From: Calothrix sp. NIES-3974
GTDB lineage: Bacteria > Cyanobacteriota > Cyanobacteriia > Cyanobacteriales > Nostocaceae
DNA: 64,000 bases
Direction of reading: 5' to 3'
NCBI RefSeq assembly: GCF_002368395.1
Contig: NZ_AP018254.1
Span: forward strand, 5,270,001 to 5,334,000
Shown: positions 45,543-55,863 of the stretch, piece by piece
Layout: each line of letters starts with the position of its first letter
Position numbering within the stretch: the first letter of the stretch is position 1
Notes under the pieces: generated by a model
Told to the model about the DNA's origin: nothing
What the model saw: only the letters and a program-made list of their open reading frames with translations
The model's database searches: none
Position numbers and translations under genes: made by a program

Positions 45543-45586
45543 ACATCCAGAAATTCAGTAGATTACATCCAGAAATTCAGTAGAAA

Positions 45587-46315
45587 TTAGCGGAAATTAT
45601 AGCCAACCCCCAAAAGTAAACCAATATCTGTTTCATCAAAAAAGCCAACGTTTACACCTGCTGTAGCTGTGAATTTCTCGGTTAAAGGTAAATCCACACC
45701 TCCAGAAAGCAAGAATCCTACCTTCGAGTTGTCTCCCGTTGTCACCGCAGCTCCAGCACCGACGTAAGGTGCAATCGGTAAGGGTTCACGAAATGGATCA
45801 TCACTACTAGCAATGGGAAAATCGTAGGTGACAGGGATGAGTATGGAAGTATTATCACCAAATATGGCTGCGGGTCGAACAGATAGGGTACGACTTAATC
45901 CCACCTTACTGATTACTGCAAAGTTTCCGTCACCCAAAGAGGATTGACCACCATTGAGACCGATGTTACCCGCTATCCCGATATAGCTAGAACCACCTCT
46001 AGTCGCACCACCGATATCAATATCAGCTTGAGCGATTTGAGTTGGAGATTCGATATTCTGGTTAGCTTTATTACCATTATTTTCTGGGGTCAGTAAATCT
46101 GCGGAATTTGTTAAGGCCGTAGCTGCGGTGATTACGGAACCTGGTACAGGGATATCTTCTGTTTCTACTGACACCTGAGTATCATTTGTCACTGTTTGTG
46201 CATTAGGGAATTGGGACTGAGCAGTAGCAATGTTAGGAAAAGCCAAGGAACCTAAAACTACTGTCCCTAGAACTAATAGAAGCCGATCAAAAATCGAAAC
46301 CTTATTCACATTCAC
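45587..46315 (-). CDS. predicted outer-membrane beta-barrel protein
   Basis: A 242-residue protein. A signal peptide (LLLVLGTVVLGSLAFPNIATAQ, about 12-33) leads into a polar linker (about 34-95). Then comes a small barrel of about eight strands with alternating hydrophobic residues and glycines (YIGIAGNIGLNGG, APYVGAGAAVTTGD, KFTATAGVNVGFF), ending in GVGYNFR with an aromatic near the C-terminus. It resembles small cyanobacterial OmpA/porin-like barrels. No specific function is recognised. It is transcribed on the minus strand, convergent with tRNA-Ser. Confidence 0.75.
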   Translation of the reverse strand: MNVNKVSIFDRLLLVLGTVVLGSLAFPNIATAQSQFPNAQTVTNDTQVSVETEDIPVPGSVITAATALTNSADLLTPENNGNKANQNIESPTQIAQADIDIGGATRGGSSYIGIAGNIGLNGGQSSLGDGNFAVISKVGLSRTLSVRPAAIFGDNTSILIPVTYDFPIASSDDPFREPLPIAPYVGAGAAVTTGDNSKVGFLLSGGVDLPLTEKFTATAGVNVGFFDETDIGLLLGVGYNFR

Positions 46316-46780
46316 TCCTTGTCAAGACGACGACGACACCAACAATATTGAAGCTACCCAAGGATTATCTTCCGTGATGGGATGTCAGTCAAAAAACGAC
46401 TGATTCCGAGCAGCGTGCTTTTTCTAGTACGCTGACGAATAAACAACACCTCCCTATTTAACACCAAAAATCCATTGTTTTCTAGGTGTATAGGAAATTT
46501 GCTAGGTAGTCGTCATCTACTGGTAACACCAGAACTGATGAAACCCGCATTTGGAGTAAATCCCTAAAACTTGCTTTTTGATTGGGAATAGGGAGTTGAA
46601 AATTGTTTGTCAAGTATTAATTATCAATATTTTGACTATCGTCCTGACTCTGGAGATGGGGTGATAAAGCTGATTTTTCCATCGAGAATACAGACGCGAC
46701 ATGTCGCGTCTCTTCCTATTCCCAAAAACTATAATTCAAGTATTAAAATCGACTTTTAAAATATCCTCTAAAACATCCTC
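46316..46780. other. intergenic region with two repeats
   Basis: 465 bases. It has a diverged ~55-bp repeat at 46503-46550 and a perfect palindrome of the GTAGAGACG family at 46692-46711. No gene is seen. Confidence 0.5.
46692..46711. repeat. perfect 20-bp palindrome (GTAGAGACG family)
   Basis: AGACGCGACA followed by TGTCGCGTCT. It lies about 70 bases beyond the 3' end of the glycosyltransferase gene 46781-47983, where it could end transcription. Confidence 0.85.
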
Positions 46781-47983
46781 TTAGGAATGGATTGAATTTG
46801 CTAGATTTCGCAGATAATTAATGCGTGTTTGCATTGCTGTATCCATATTTAAATCAAAGAAATCAAGGATTTTTTGCCAACGATAAACCCAATCATGACG
46901 TAATAGGGAATTAATCACATTTTCTCGACGAATTCTTTCTAAGCGTTGGGGTTGAGCATCTAATTCCGCTAATATTTCCACAATATTATCTGTGTCAGAG
47001 GAAATAGGAATCACTGCATCTTCCCAATCAAAATTTTGCTGGAATACCTGACATTGGGGAGGAATTCCAATCATGACGCTACCACCTGCTGCTCCTTCAA
47101 AAAAGCGGGAACCAATTTCTTCTTGTCCACCAGTTTGTTGTGGTTGGTCAAATTTAGCTTTGTTGGCAATATAATAGCGAGACCTTTTTATTAAATTACT
47201 ATAAAGCTCACGATGTTCTTGATAGTTATACATTTGCGAGGCTTTGAGGGAGTCATAGAGATATAAAATATTTTTTTGCTGGGAGAGTTGGAGTAAATGC
47301 TGATGAATTTGAGGGGAGCGTCTACCAATGCTATAAATGTAGATCGAACGTTCTAATCTATGGGGATAGGGTGAAAATTTGAGTGCATCGACTCCATAGG
47401 GAAGAAAAATACAGGGACGGTTAATCAGTTTAGCGATCGCGTCGGTACTAGCGGATTGGGTGGTGAAGACATAATCAAAGTTTTTGAGCAGTTCAATGCA
47501 CAGTTTGGTTTTAGAATTCAGTAATTCACATGCCCAAATTTCATCAATCCAAGCCACTGCATAACGACTATTTTCCCGCCAGTTATGAATAGAGTTTAAA
47601 GTTGTTAAATCCCAAAAATGTTGACAAATAAAGAAGAAAATATCATGTTTTTTTTGAATCTGGATAGGTTGACAACCTGCATTAAAAAAAATATTTTTTT
47701 TGCAGGTTAAACCTAAATAGTTGAAAAATTTCTTTTTCAAGCTATTACCCAAAGTGGATGCGGCAGCTTCAAGAGTAGTAATAGTCCCATTATCAGTAGT
47801 ACTGATAATATCTTCAAATTCGTATTCTGCTGAACGAAAAACTTCCTGATGGAATCCACGCATTGATATAATTAAAGTGCGAGGTGCAATCCGATTGGCT
47901 GGATTTTCCCATGAGAAAATACCTGTTTCTAATTGCGAAGATGAATTTGACAAGGATGGAGAAGGATTGGTCTCAAACAGCAT
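46781..47983 (-). CDS. glycosyltransferase, GT1/CgeB-like (second EPS cluster)
   Basis: A 400-residue GT-B-type protein from the ATG at 47983, chosen because AAGGA lies 8 bases before it; an in-frame ATG at 48031 would add 16 polar residues. The C-terminal part (FFEGAAGGSVMIGIPPQCQVF, then WEDAVIP and a helical tail) matches the Glyco_trans_1_2 donor domain. The middle has FDYVFTTQSASTDAIAKL and CIFLPYGVDALKF, as in CgeB/spore-maturation-like transferases. Last gene of a minus-strand series with two GT4-like genes and a polymerase. It probably decorates the second exopolysaccharide. Confidence 0.8.
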   Translation of the reverse strand: MLFETNPSPSLSNSSSQLETGIFSWENPANRIAPRTLIISMRGFHQEVFRSAEYEFEDIISTTDNGTITTLEAAASTLGNSLKKKFFNYLGLTCKKNIFFNAGCQPIQIQKKHDIFFFICQHFWDLTTLNSIHNWRENSRYAVAWIDEIWACELLNSKTKLCIELLKNFDYVFTTQSASTDAIAKLINRPCIFLPYGVDALKFSPYPHRLERSIYIYSIGRRSPQIHQHLLQLSQQKNILYLYDSLKASQMYNYQEHRELYSNLIKRSRYYIANKAKFDQPQQTGGQEEIGSRFFEGAAGGSVMIGIPPQCQVFQQNFDWEDAVIPISSDTDNIVEILAELDAQPQRLERIRRENVINSLLRHDWVYRWQKILDFFDLNMDTAMQTRINYLRNLANSIHS

Positions 47984-48481
47984 AAAAGTATTCCTTTTGA
48001 TTGAAGAGGATGTTTTTAAAGTCGATTTCAATACCTAACAATTCAATGCTTAACAAGTTGGTTTTTGGAGAGTAGGGAATCGGGAATAGTTTATAACAAC
48101 AAACAAATGTAGAAGTGTTTGATAAAATATTTATGACACTTGACAAACATCCTCTAAGTCATAATTAAGATAAATGAAGTTAAATGGCTAATTAAATTTC
48201 GTTTCATCAGAAACAATTCTGTTAAAAAGGGTATCAACTTTCAAGATTAAACTCTCTGGAATCGGAAATGCTTATTTAGCGATAAAAGTCCTGTGTCAAT
48301 ATTGTTCCTACTCACTACTCCCCAACTTTAACCGATAAATTCAAATATCACAAAATATTTGTATCTACTCCTGGATATCTCATCGGTGATTGAACTGATT
48401 GGAGTGACGAATTAGTTTTTCCATCACTCCCTACTCCCGGTAATTTCCAGAGACTTATAAGAAATACAGGTAATTTTTTAA
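47984..48481. other. intergenic region, about 500 bp
   Basis: AT-rich spacer between two same-strand glycosyltransferase genes. It is long for an operon, so the last gene may have its own promoter. No repeat of note beyond short ACTCCCTACTCCC words. Confidence 0.4.
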
Positions 48482-49654
48482 TTAAGCATGAATCGCTTGA
48501 TAAATGTCTTTATCAAAGTCTTTTTGACGATGGAAAGACCAAGCTAATCTTGCTTGAAGAAGTTGATTAGTGGTATGAATATCAGGGTCAGAATTGAGAA
48601 CTAAAGTTTGACTAAGACTATGGGCAAATTCTTGCGGACTGTCAGCAATTTCGACACCAGCAGGGTATTTAGAAATACCACGAAATGCAATGGTTGTTCC
48701 CACAATCGGAACAACTGTTGCGATCGCATCTAGGGTTTTGATCTGTACACCCCCCCCAGCAATTGCAGGAATCGCGATCACCTTCGCTTCCAGCATAAAT
48801 TGCTGTGCATCTGCAACAAAGCCACTATAGGTAACGTTGGGGTATTTTTGGCAGAGTGTTTCTCCACCCTTTCCTGCAATGTGTATGGATATATCGGAGG
48901 GAAGGTGGGGATAAACGCTTTGGAAAAACCAAACTAGTCCTTCCATATTCGCTTTCCATGTCCAGGTTCCGATAATTCCAATGTCGTAGTTTTTCTGTGT
49001 CGGTTGACTAGAAACAGGGTTGAGTCTTGACGGTAAATTAAATACTTGTGTTTGGGGATTCAAGTTACAAAAATACCGATAATCATTTTCGGTTAAGACC
49101 CAAACCTGGTTCGCTAGAGTTGCTAATTTATCTTCACAGGTTTTGATTAATTCCGTCTCCCGTTTGTATATGTATCGTGATAGGTGACTTGCTGCATTTG
49201 CTGATTGGTCTTGATATATTTGATGTTCAATATTATGGGCTATAAATATAACCTTTGTCGATTTGGGTATACAACTTTTAATATCATCCGCTAACCACCC
49301 CATTTGCGCGTGGTCAAAAATAATTATCTGAAAGTCAGTTTGACTTAAAATCTTTTTCACCTGTTGGATATAGGTTTGAGAATAGTATTTAGCACAGGAG
49401 AAAGAAAGGTTTTTTAACCAACTTGTACCCATCCAGAACAAAGGGTGTAATCCAGCTTTTTTAGTTTCAATATATCGCTTGGCGATCGCTAACTCATTGT
49501 TTGCTATTTTCCAGGTGTCACCCTGTCGCTGGTAGCCTAATACTTGCACTTGATGACCTTGCTTTTCTAAGGTATCAATAAAATATTGGGAGGCAATTTC
49601 TCCCCCTGTTCTCCTTGCGCTCGGAAGTACTGTAGTTAAAAAGAGGATTTTCAT
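48482..49654 (-). CDS. glycosyltransferase family 4-like (second EPS cluster)
   Basis: A 390-residue GT-B protein. MKILFLTTVLPSARRTGGEIAS gives the acceptor-domain loop. VIFIAHNIEHQIYQDQSA is typical of the GT4 enzymes that carry an HNxEH-type segment. In the donor domain, IGIIGTWTWKANMEGLVWFF and AIPAIAGGGVQIKTLDAIATVVPIVGTT replace the usual E-x7-E with a G-G-G-V-Q-I-K-T motif (Glyco_trans_1_4 type). Soluble. It begins 23 bases after the previous gene in transcription order, so the two are co-transcribed. Confidence 0.84.
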   Translation of the reverse strand: MKILFLTTVLPSARRTGGEIASQYFIDTLEKQGHQVQVLGYQRQGDTWKIANNELAIAKRYIETKKAGLHPLFWMGTSWLKNLSFSCAKYYSQTYIQQVKKILSQTDFQIIIFDHAQMGWLADDIKSCIPKSTKVIFIAHNIEHQIYQDQSANAASHLSRYIYKRETELIKTCEDKLATLANQVWVLTENDYRYFCNLNPQTQVFNLPSRLNPVSSQPTQKNYDIGIIGTWTWKANMEGLVWFFQSVYPHLPSDISIHIAGKGGETLCQKYPNVTYSGFVADAQQFMLEAKVIAIPAIAGGGVQIKTLDAIATVVPIVGTTIAFRGISKYPAGVEIADSPQEFAHSLSQTLVLNSDPDIHTTNQLLQARLAWSFHRQKDFDKDIYQAIHA

Positions 49655-49677
49655 TATCTGGGATATAAATAAATTAG

Positions 49678-50871
49678 TTATGTTAAGGCTTGCAAATCAG
49701 ATAATAGGCTTTCTATGCGGCTAGTACCAAACTGAGAATTAAGTAAATTAATATCAATTTTTGGCGGTTGATAATTATTAATTAATAAGTCGATGATTTG
49801 GTTGGCAAATGATTCTGCCTCTTCTGCAATATAAAAATATTTTTTGATTTCTGGGGATAAGCCATGAATTCCTTGGGGTGTGGAAACAATTGGTTTGTGA
49901 GCGCTTAACATTTCCAAGGATTTAATGCAAACACCGCTACCAGCAAGAACTGGATTCACCAGGATACGACCTGACTCGTAAACCTGTTGGGTTGATTCTG
50001 GATTAGTATACAGGTCAACTCCAGTTGTCTCTGCACATAGTTTTTGAATACTGCTTACGGGATTGGCTCCCGCAATCAAAACCTTTAAATTTGGTAGTTT
50101 TTGGCGCACTTTGGGAATTACTTGTTGAATCAGCCAATTCACACCAGCAACATTATTACTAGAGAATAAATTACCGAGAAAGACAATATCATATTTGACC
50201 TCTAGCTTCTCTGCTGGACTACTAGTTTCGTAGAAGTTATTTATATCGATAAATGGTGGTAAATATCGACCGTTTGCAAATCCTTGCTCTTGCCAAAACT
50301 TTAAGTCATCGTTAGAAATATCGTAAAACAAAGCACTTCGCTTCAAGATGTCTTTTTCATAGGTTTCTAAATGATTGGCTGATAAAATCTTTTTAATTTT
50401 CGTCAATCCGGTGGCAGATGATTTTAAGCGTTGTAAATATAAATGCTCGATATTATGGGAACGGGTGATGAGGGGAAGATTAAATTTCTGGCTCAAATAT
50501 TTAGCAATCTCTCCACCATGAATTCCATCTAACCAAATCAAATCGGGATGAAACTCTTGAACTTGATTTGTGAGGGAACTTAATTCTTGACCTCGAACAA
50601 TTCGCGAACCTACTTCTAAGGGATAATGAATTAAGTCTAATAAACGGTAAACCAGGGTTACTAAATCCCGTTTATATCTGATTAAATAGAAATTGGATAC
50701 ATGCTCTTGAATTTTCTGCAAATGTTCAGATGTCGGTTCTTCACTTGTCCAGCAAATTAGTTGCAGATCAATGTCATATTTCGCAAAAGCTTGAATTCTT
50801 CGCCACATATCAACTCGACCACCATGTCGGGGTGGAAATGGTATATCGTGGCAAACTAGGGTGATTTTCAT
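49678..50871 (-). CDS. glycosyltransferase family 4-like (second EPS cluster)
   Basis: A 397-residue GT-B protein similar in layout to its neighbour at 48482: an N-terminal MKITLVCHDIPFPPRHGGRVDMW, the HNIEHLYLQRL segment, and the donor-side VNPVLAGSGVCIKSLEMLSAHKPIVST. The two probably arose by duplication. It adds a sugar in synthesis of the second exopolysaccharide. The spacer to the upstream polymerase is 74 bases. No membrane segment. Confidence 0.84.
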   Translation of the reverse strand: MKITLVCHDIPFPPRHGGRVDMWRRIQAFAKYDIDLQLICWTSEEPTSEHLQKIQEHVSNFYLIRYKRDLVTLVYRLLDLIHYPLEVGSRIVRGQELSSLTNQVQEFHPDLIWLDGIHGGEIAKYLSQKFNLPLITRSHNIEHLYLQRLKSSATGLTKIKKILSANHLETYEKDILKRSALFYDISNDDLKFWQEQGFANGRYLPPFIDINNFYETSSPAEKLEVKYDIVFLGNLFSSNNVAGVNWLIQQVIPKVRQKLPNLKVLIAGANPVSSIQKLCAETTGVDLYTNPESTQQVYESGRILVNPVLAGSGVCIKSLEMLSAHKPIVSTPQGIHGLSPEIKKYFYIAEEAESFANQIIDLLINNYQPPKIDINLLNSQFGTSRIESLLSDLQALT

Positions 50872-50945
50872 GGGTGGTAATTTGCTGTGCCGAGGTTTGG
50901 ATAATTGATGGTGTTGGCTGGGATAATCCCGAATTCATGCCAAAA

Positions 50946-52250
50946 TTAATTCAGCAACCAGTCCTGATCTTCTTCATGACTGTAGGCTGACTGTAAATAA
51001 CTCTTTTCTAAAAATTGGCGATCGCATATAGTCGTAAAGACGGTACTACTGTAAATAATCCAAAAAATACTATTGGTGGCTAACAGGGTACTTTCGCTAA
51101 CGTTGTAAATCAGCAAAAATGTTAGGTACATTAATGCCCATATCCCCTCAATACTGCGGGTTAACCGTAAAAGACGAATTCCTTCCCAAATGGCTGTCAA
51201 GTAGCTCATCCCAAAGGCAAATACACCCATAATCCCCAATTCTGCTAGTAAGTCCATAAATCCGTTATGACCGTAGGGACATTCCCAAGCTAAGTATCGC
51301 CACATGTATGCGGTTGCTTCGTTATCCCAGTCTCGCCAAAATGCATTAAATCCAAACCCTGTCCACGGACGTTCGGATATTTTGTCTAGCATGGCACTCC
51401 AAATGTCTGTACGTCCTGTAAAGGTTAAATCCCGTCCTAACGCTCCTGCAATGGCTGGTAGATTATCAAATATCACCATGGCACTACCACCAACTACAAG
51501 AATGACTAAAATCACAATTGGTATGACTTGGTTGTAGTTTAGTCGCCAAGAACGATATAAGGGTAAAATTAGTAACAGCGAGACGAGGGCAATTAGGGCT
51601 GTTTTAGAAGATGATAATAAAATCAAGACGACAGATAGAGCTAATCCAGTCCAAGCTAACCAACGATAGATGTTTTTGGCTGGTTTTCCTAAACCCACAA
51701 ACAAAAACGTGATCGCACTCAATACCATTAATCGACCGAGAATGTTTTTATGGGTCATCACACCTCGCCAAGTCCCAGCGTGAACACCCCCTTCTTGAAA
51801 GCTCATCACCCCGTAATTAGGTAAGGCGATCGCAAATACAAAGCTTAAACCAATCACTAAGCCAAAAGCCCAAGCCATTAACTGCAATTGCTCCCGTATC
51901 GTGTAGCGTGCAGCCATATATACCCCAAATCCGCTCGTTCCTAGAATCAAAATCGCTCGTCGATTGGTTGTATCCGGATCGATTGTCCAAGCCATTGATG
52001 CTAGCGCGACTGCAACAACTAACCATAACCAAATACTTTTGGATGCTACCTGCATAAAGTTTTGCCACCGCGACAAAATTAGCATCACCGTCACCCCATA
52101 CACCCCCATAAATAGCAAGGGTGTATAGGGGTCAGGTGTAATTCCGGATGCACCTTCTGTTTCCAGTAAAACTGGTATTAAGGCTGCTGTTGACAAAAAA
52201 AGTGTCACAATTACAAACACTTTTTCTAGTAGCGTTGGCTGGTTGGACAT
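50946..52250 (-). CDS. O-antigen ligase/polymerase family protein (second EPS cluster)
   Basis: A 434-residue membrane protein with about ten to twelve helices (for example VFVIVTLFLSTAALIPVLLE and QVIPIVILVILVVGGSAMVIF). The big periplasmic loop has RPWTGFGFNAFWRDWDNE and HNGFMDLLAELGIMGVF, the region that binds the lipid-linked donor in ExoQ/Wzy/WaaL relatives; the histidine in GHNGF is the conserved one. First gene of the minus-strand operon. It would polymerise the repeat units exported by the Wzx-like protein at 55864. Confidence 0.87.
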   Translation of the reverse strand: MSNQPTLLEKVFVIVTLFLSTAALIPVLLETEGASGITPDPYTPLLFMGVYGVTVMLILSRWQNFMQVASKSIWLWLVVAVALASMAWTIDPDTTNRRAILILGTSGFGVYMAARYTIREQLQLMAWAFGLVIGLSFVFAIALPNYGVMSFQEGGVHAGTWRGVMTHKNILGRLMVLSAITFLFVGLGKPAKNIYRWLAWTGLALSVVLILLSSSKTALIALVSLLLILPLYRSWRLNYNQVIPIVILVILVVGGSAMVIFDNLPAIAGALGRDLTFTGRTDIWSAMLDKISERPWTGFGFNAFWRDWDNEATAYMWRYLAWECPYGHNGFMDLLAELGIMGVFAFGMSYLTAIWEGIRLLRLTRSIEGIWALMYLTFLLIYNVSESTLLATNSIFWIIYSSTVFTTICDRQFLEKSYLQSAYSHEEDQDWLLN

Positions 52251-53519
52251 AGGTTATTCGATTTTGGATATTGGATTCAGTTCTCTAGCAAAGTAATGTA
52301 ATCATGTAAATTTGACTGGGGTGGTCAAACTCAATAGCCAGAGAAATTTTTATTTCTTCATAATTATCTTACATAAGACTTTCTCGCAAGTAAACCTATT
52401 TACAATCTAAAAGTATTAATTTCATATATAACTTTACTGTTACTTTTTTTTGGGAGATAGAACATGATTTTTATTTTCCAAAATAATAAATAATCATGGT
52501 TTGTAATCTGGGATAGATAGTAACATCCCAGTAAAGTTAGGCGTAAAATAAGCAACCATTAATTTGAGGGGAAAAGCTGATATATTAATGTCTTGAGTTT
52601 TTGCTCCCTGCCTTCTATAACTCATCATTACCATAGGCAGCTACCAATACCAGACACCTCCTTGAAGATTTGCTCCCCCTAGACCCATCCATTGGATTTA
52701 CCAGCAAGGTATACCCAATCTCCCATCAAGTTATTAGCAAGCTCAATAATACACTGTATGAATTTTTGATGAAGAGAACTATTAACATCATATATCCTGC
52801 ATCAATACAAAATAAATTGAGAATGGAAGGCTAAGAAAGTAGTATATACATACAACGATTATATTGAACAACCAGATAAGCAAACTAACTTTAATTAATC
52901 TTGATATTCGCAATCATTATTTGAAAATTAGATAAAGAAAAATCATCAATAAACTTAGATGTAATGAATGTAAGTCATTCAAGGGCTGATAATCCCATAA
53001 CTGATGTTTTTGAGTCAGATATGACTCCGTTATGCCGTGACTAAGGTGGTTAGCTGGCCATGTTAATTTTTCTCCCCGAAGTTAAAAAGTAAAGTATCAA
53101 AAATATTTTCCCAAAAGATTTGACTATTGGGGTAGAACTGTTATACTTTGGACTTTAAATTATTTCAACAAATAGATGTAAGTAAGGAGTATACAATCTC
53201 TGAATTGTCATCCTTGCTGATATGGGTGCGCTTTACTGGTTATAAAATACCTAACTAGGTATTCGATACTAGTTGACGGTTGATTGAGGAACACTGAAGA
53301 AGCAGCTAGTTGCAATTCGATATGATGGGAATGCCGACTTAGCCGAATTTGGTGACGACACCTGCTTTCTGGGTTAACAAGTGTAGCGGGTTTCTCGGTG
53401 TAGCGATCGCTTTGCTGTTCAGACTCGTGTTAACACGATTAATTTTTCGGTGTGGTTTAGAATCGGTCGATTGGTAAATTAGTGAGAAGTTACATAGATT
53501 TAGATAAAGCGATGCAAGC
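52251..53519. other. long divergent intergenic region, 1.27 kb
   Basis: This AT-rich region separates the polymerase operon (minus) and the wzc-like gene (plus) and must hold both promoters. A 133-codon minus frame at 53339-53740 overlaps the wzc-like gene and is not protein-like. Short TTGACGG repeats occur near 53274. No known operator is recognised. Confidence 0.45.
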
Positions 53520-55805
53520 ATGGTAAAACAAATGCCGACAAGAGAACAGAGTTTGCAAGTCATTAGACCTTCCCAGGAAGTTCCCCCCGAAGCAGCATGG
53601 GTGAGCAAGCGGTTTGAATTTGCGGAACAGAGCAACGCTTTAGCTCCGATTTGGGGGCTTTTACGTCGGCGATTATTTGTCATTGCGAGCGTTGCTATTT
53701 GTGCGACAACGGCCAGTTGGTTATGGAGTTCCACACGCACACCGAAGTATGAAGGGAGATTTCAGCTACTGGTGGAACCACTGAAAACTTCTGATAGTGA
53801 GTTGGTGAGATTGCTATCGAAGACTCTTCAGGAAAATGTCAATGAGTTATCTCGACAAACCCGGACAGAATTGGATTATCAAGCCTTAATGGAAGTGCTG
53901 AAAAGTCCGAAGGTAATTGACCCGGTAGTGCAGGATTTAAAAACCCTATATCCAGATATTACCTATGACCAGTTGGTGGGGAATACTAATGGTAAACCAG
54001 CTGCCATTGGATATAACATGCTCATGATTTCTCGGATAACCCAGGGTAAAGATGAATCGCGGGTAATTGAGGTTCGCTATCGTCATGCCAATCCACGCAA
54101 AATCGAAGAAGTGTTAGGGCGGGTGGCAGATGCCTATCGTAAGTATAGCAGCGAACAACAGCAAAGCAATCTCCGTCAAGGGATTAAATTTGTTGATCAA
54201 CAGATACCCCAGGTACGTTTGCGGGTAAATACACTGCAAGCGCAACTTCAGAGTTTTCAACAGCGTTATGGGGTGTTTAACCCCGATTTACAGGGAGAAC
54301 AGTTAATTAAACAGCTCGATCAAGTCAAAACTCAACGCTTGGAAACCGAACGTAAATTTGCCGAAGCGCGATCGCTGTATGTATCACTCCAGCAACAAAT
54401 CGGAATGCGACAAAATGAAGCGATCGCTGCGTCTGCATTGAGTGAATCACCCCAATATCAACAATTGATGACCAGGGTACGGGAACTAGATGCCAAAATC
54501 GCCGAAATGGGAACCCGTTATACCGAAAATAGCCCGATGATGATCAATTTACGGGAAGAAAGACAGAAATTAATGGGACTAATGCAGCAAGAAGCTCAAT
54601 TAGCCCTGGGAACCAATCGTCTGACGGATTTACCTGCACGGGTAGTCACCTATCAAAACTCGGTACGTCGCGATTTAACTCAACAATTGGCCAATACAAC
54701 CAACCAATTACAAGCTTTGCAAGCAAGCTTACAATCCCTGGTGCAAACCGAAGCGCAACTGGAGCAGCAAATCAAAGAATATCCCGCCGTTTCCCGTCAG
54801 TATATTAATTTACAACGTGATTTACAGGCAGCCACGGACACCCTCGACCAATTACTCAAGCGAAAAGAGGCTTTAGGGGTAGACGCAGCCCAACAGGATG
54901 TCCCCTGGGAGTTAATTATGCCACCTACCATACCCCGCAACCAAAAGGGTAATTTAGTACCCTATGCCCCCACCCCTTCCCGTGATATCATCTTGGGAGC
55001 TATCGGTGGTTTATTGTTGGGAACCTGTGCTGCGTTTGTGATGGATAATCTGCAAGACATCTTTAACGACAGCGAAGAAGTGCGACGTGCAACCCGATTA
55101 CCCCTACTAGGAGCAGTTCCCTACTATCAAGAGATGAAAAAACCTGGGGGAAAAATGCCAGGAAAAACTTCTCCAGGAAGCGAAGAAGTAGTACTCGACC
55201 CGAAAGCTGGTCAATTTGCCCAAGCTTTTTGTTCCCTATACAACCGCATCCATGCCTATACTAGCGAAAGTGCAGCCCATACTCTGACGGTGACTTCAGT
55301 GGGGGTCAACGAAGGTAAATCAACTGTAGCGGCAAATTTAGCCCAAATAGCAGCCCAAGCTGGAAAACGGGTATTATTAGTGGATGCCAACCTACGCCGT
55401 CCCCAAGTCCATGAAATTGTCAACCTGGTCAATCTCAAAGGTTTAAGTGAATACCTGGAGGAGGGTGTAGATTTTAGTGATGTGGTTGGTTTAGCACCCC
55501 AGGAAGATAATTTATTTATTGTCACCGCCGGGAAAACGGTGAAAAATCCCACGAAAGTGTTATCTTCGGAACGGATGCAATCGTTCATTAATCAAGCGGA
55601 AAATGAGTTTGATTTGATTATTTTTGATACATCCCATCTCCTAGGTAAATTAGATACCACCGTACTCGCTCAACAAACCGATGGTATGGTATTGGTGGTT
55701 GGCCTGGGTAAAGTTACCCGCTCCCATCTCAAACAAGCTGTTGAGGAACTGCGGGTTTCCCAAGTACCTGTGTGGGGGGTAATTACGAATAATTTGCGAG
55801 GATAA
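53520..55805 (+). CDS. Wzc-like polysaccharide co-polymerase (second EPS cluster)
   Basis: A 761-residue protein. The N-terminal cytoplasmic stretch of about 50 residues is followed by a membrane segment (LFVIASVAICATTASWLW, about 55-72), a long coiled-coil external domain (about 170-470) and a second segment (IILGAIGGLLLGTCAAFVM, about 490-508). The ATPase has Walker A VGVNEGKST, Walker A' VLLVDANLRRP and Walker B LIIFDTSHL. The C-terminus (VITNNLRG) has no tyrosine cluster, so it is probably a chain-length regulator that is not phosphorylated on a Tyr tail. It is followed 58 bases on by a flippase gene. Confidence 0.88.
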   Translation: MVKQMPTREQSLQVIRPSQEVPPEAAWVSKRFEFAEQSNALAPIWGLLRRRLFVIASVAICATTASWLWSSTRTPKYEGRFQLLVEPLKTSDSELVRLLSKTLQENVNELSRQTRTELDYQALMEVLKSPKVIDPVVQDLKTLYPDITYDQLVGNTNGKPAAIGYNMLMISRITQGKDESRVIEVRYRHANPRKIEEVLGRVADAYRKYSSEQQQSNLRQGIKFVDQQIPQVRLRVNTLQAQLQSFQQRYGVFNPDLQGEQLIKQLDQVKTQRLETERKFAEARSLYVSLQQQIGMRQNEAIAASALSESPQYQQLMTRVRELDAKIAEMGTRYTENSPMMINLREERQKLMGLMQQEAQLALGTNRLTDLPARVVTYQNSVRRDLTQQLANTTNQLQALQASLQSLVQTEAQLEQQIKEYPAVSRQYINLQRDLQAATDTLDQLLKRKEALGVDAAQQDVPWELIMPPTIPRNQKGNLVPYAPTPSRDIILGAIGGLLLGTCAAFVMDNLQDIFNDSEEVRRATRLPLLGAVPYYQEMKKPGGKMPGKTSPGSEEVVLDPKAGQFAQAFCSLYNRIHAYTSESAAHTLTVTSVGVNEGKSTVAANLAQIAAQAGKRVLLVDANLRRPQVHEIVNLVNLKGLSEYLEEGVDFSDVVGLAPQEDNLFIVTAGKTVKNPTKVLSSERMQSFINQAENEFDLIIFDTSHLLGKLDTTVLAQQTDGMVLVVGLGKVTRSHLKQAVEELRVSQVPVWGVITNNLRG

Positions 55806-55863
55806 TTAATTGGGATAGAACATAATTGGATTGATGGTTTTTAGATTTTGGATTTAATTCAAC

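Noticed and set aside
53339-53740. 133-codon minus frame
   Set aside because: Antisense to the start of the wzc-like gene, with composition typical of a shadow frame.
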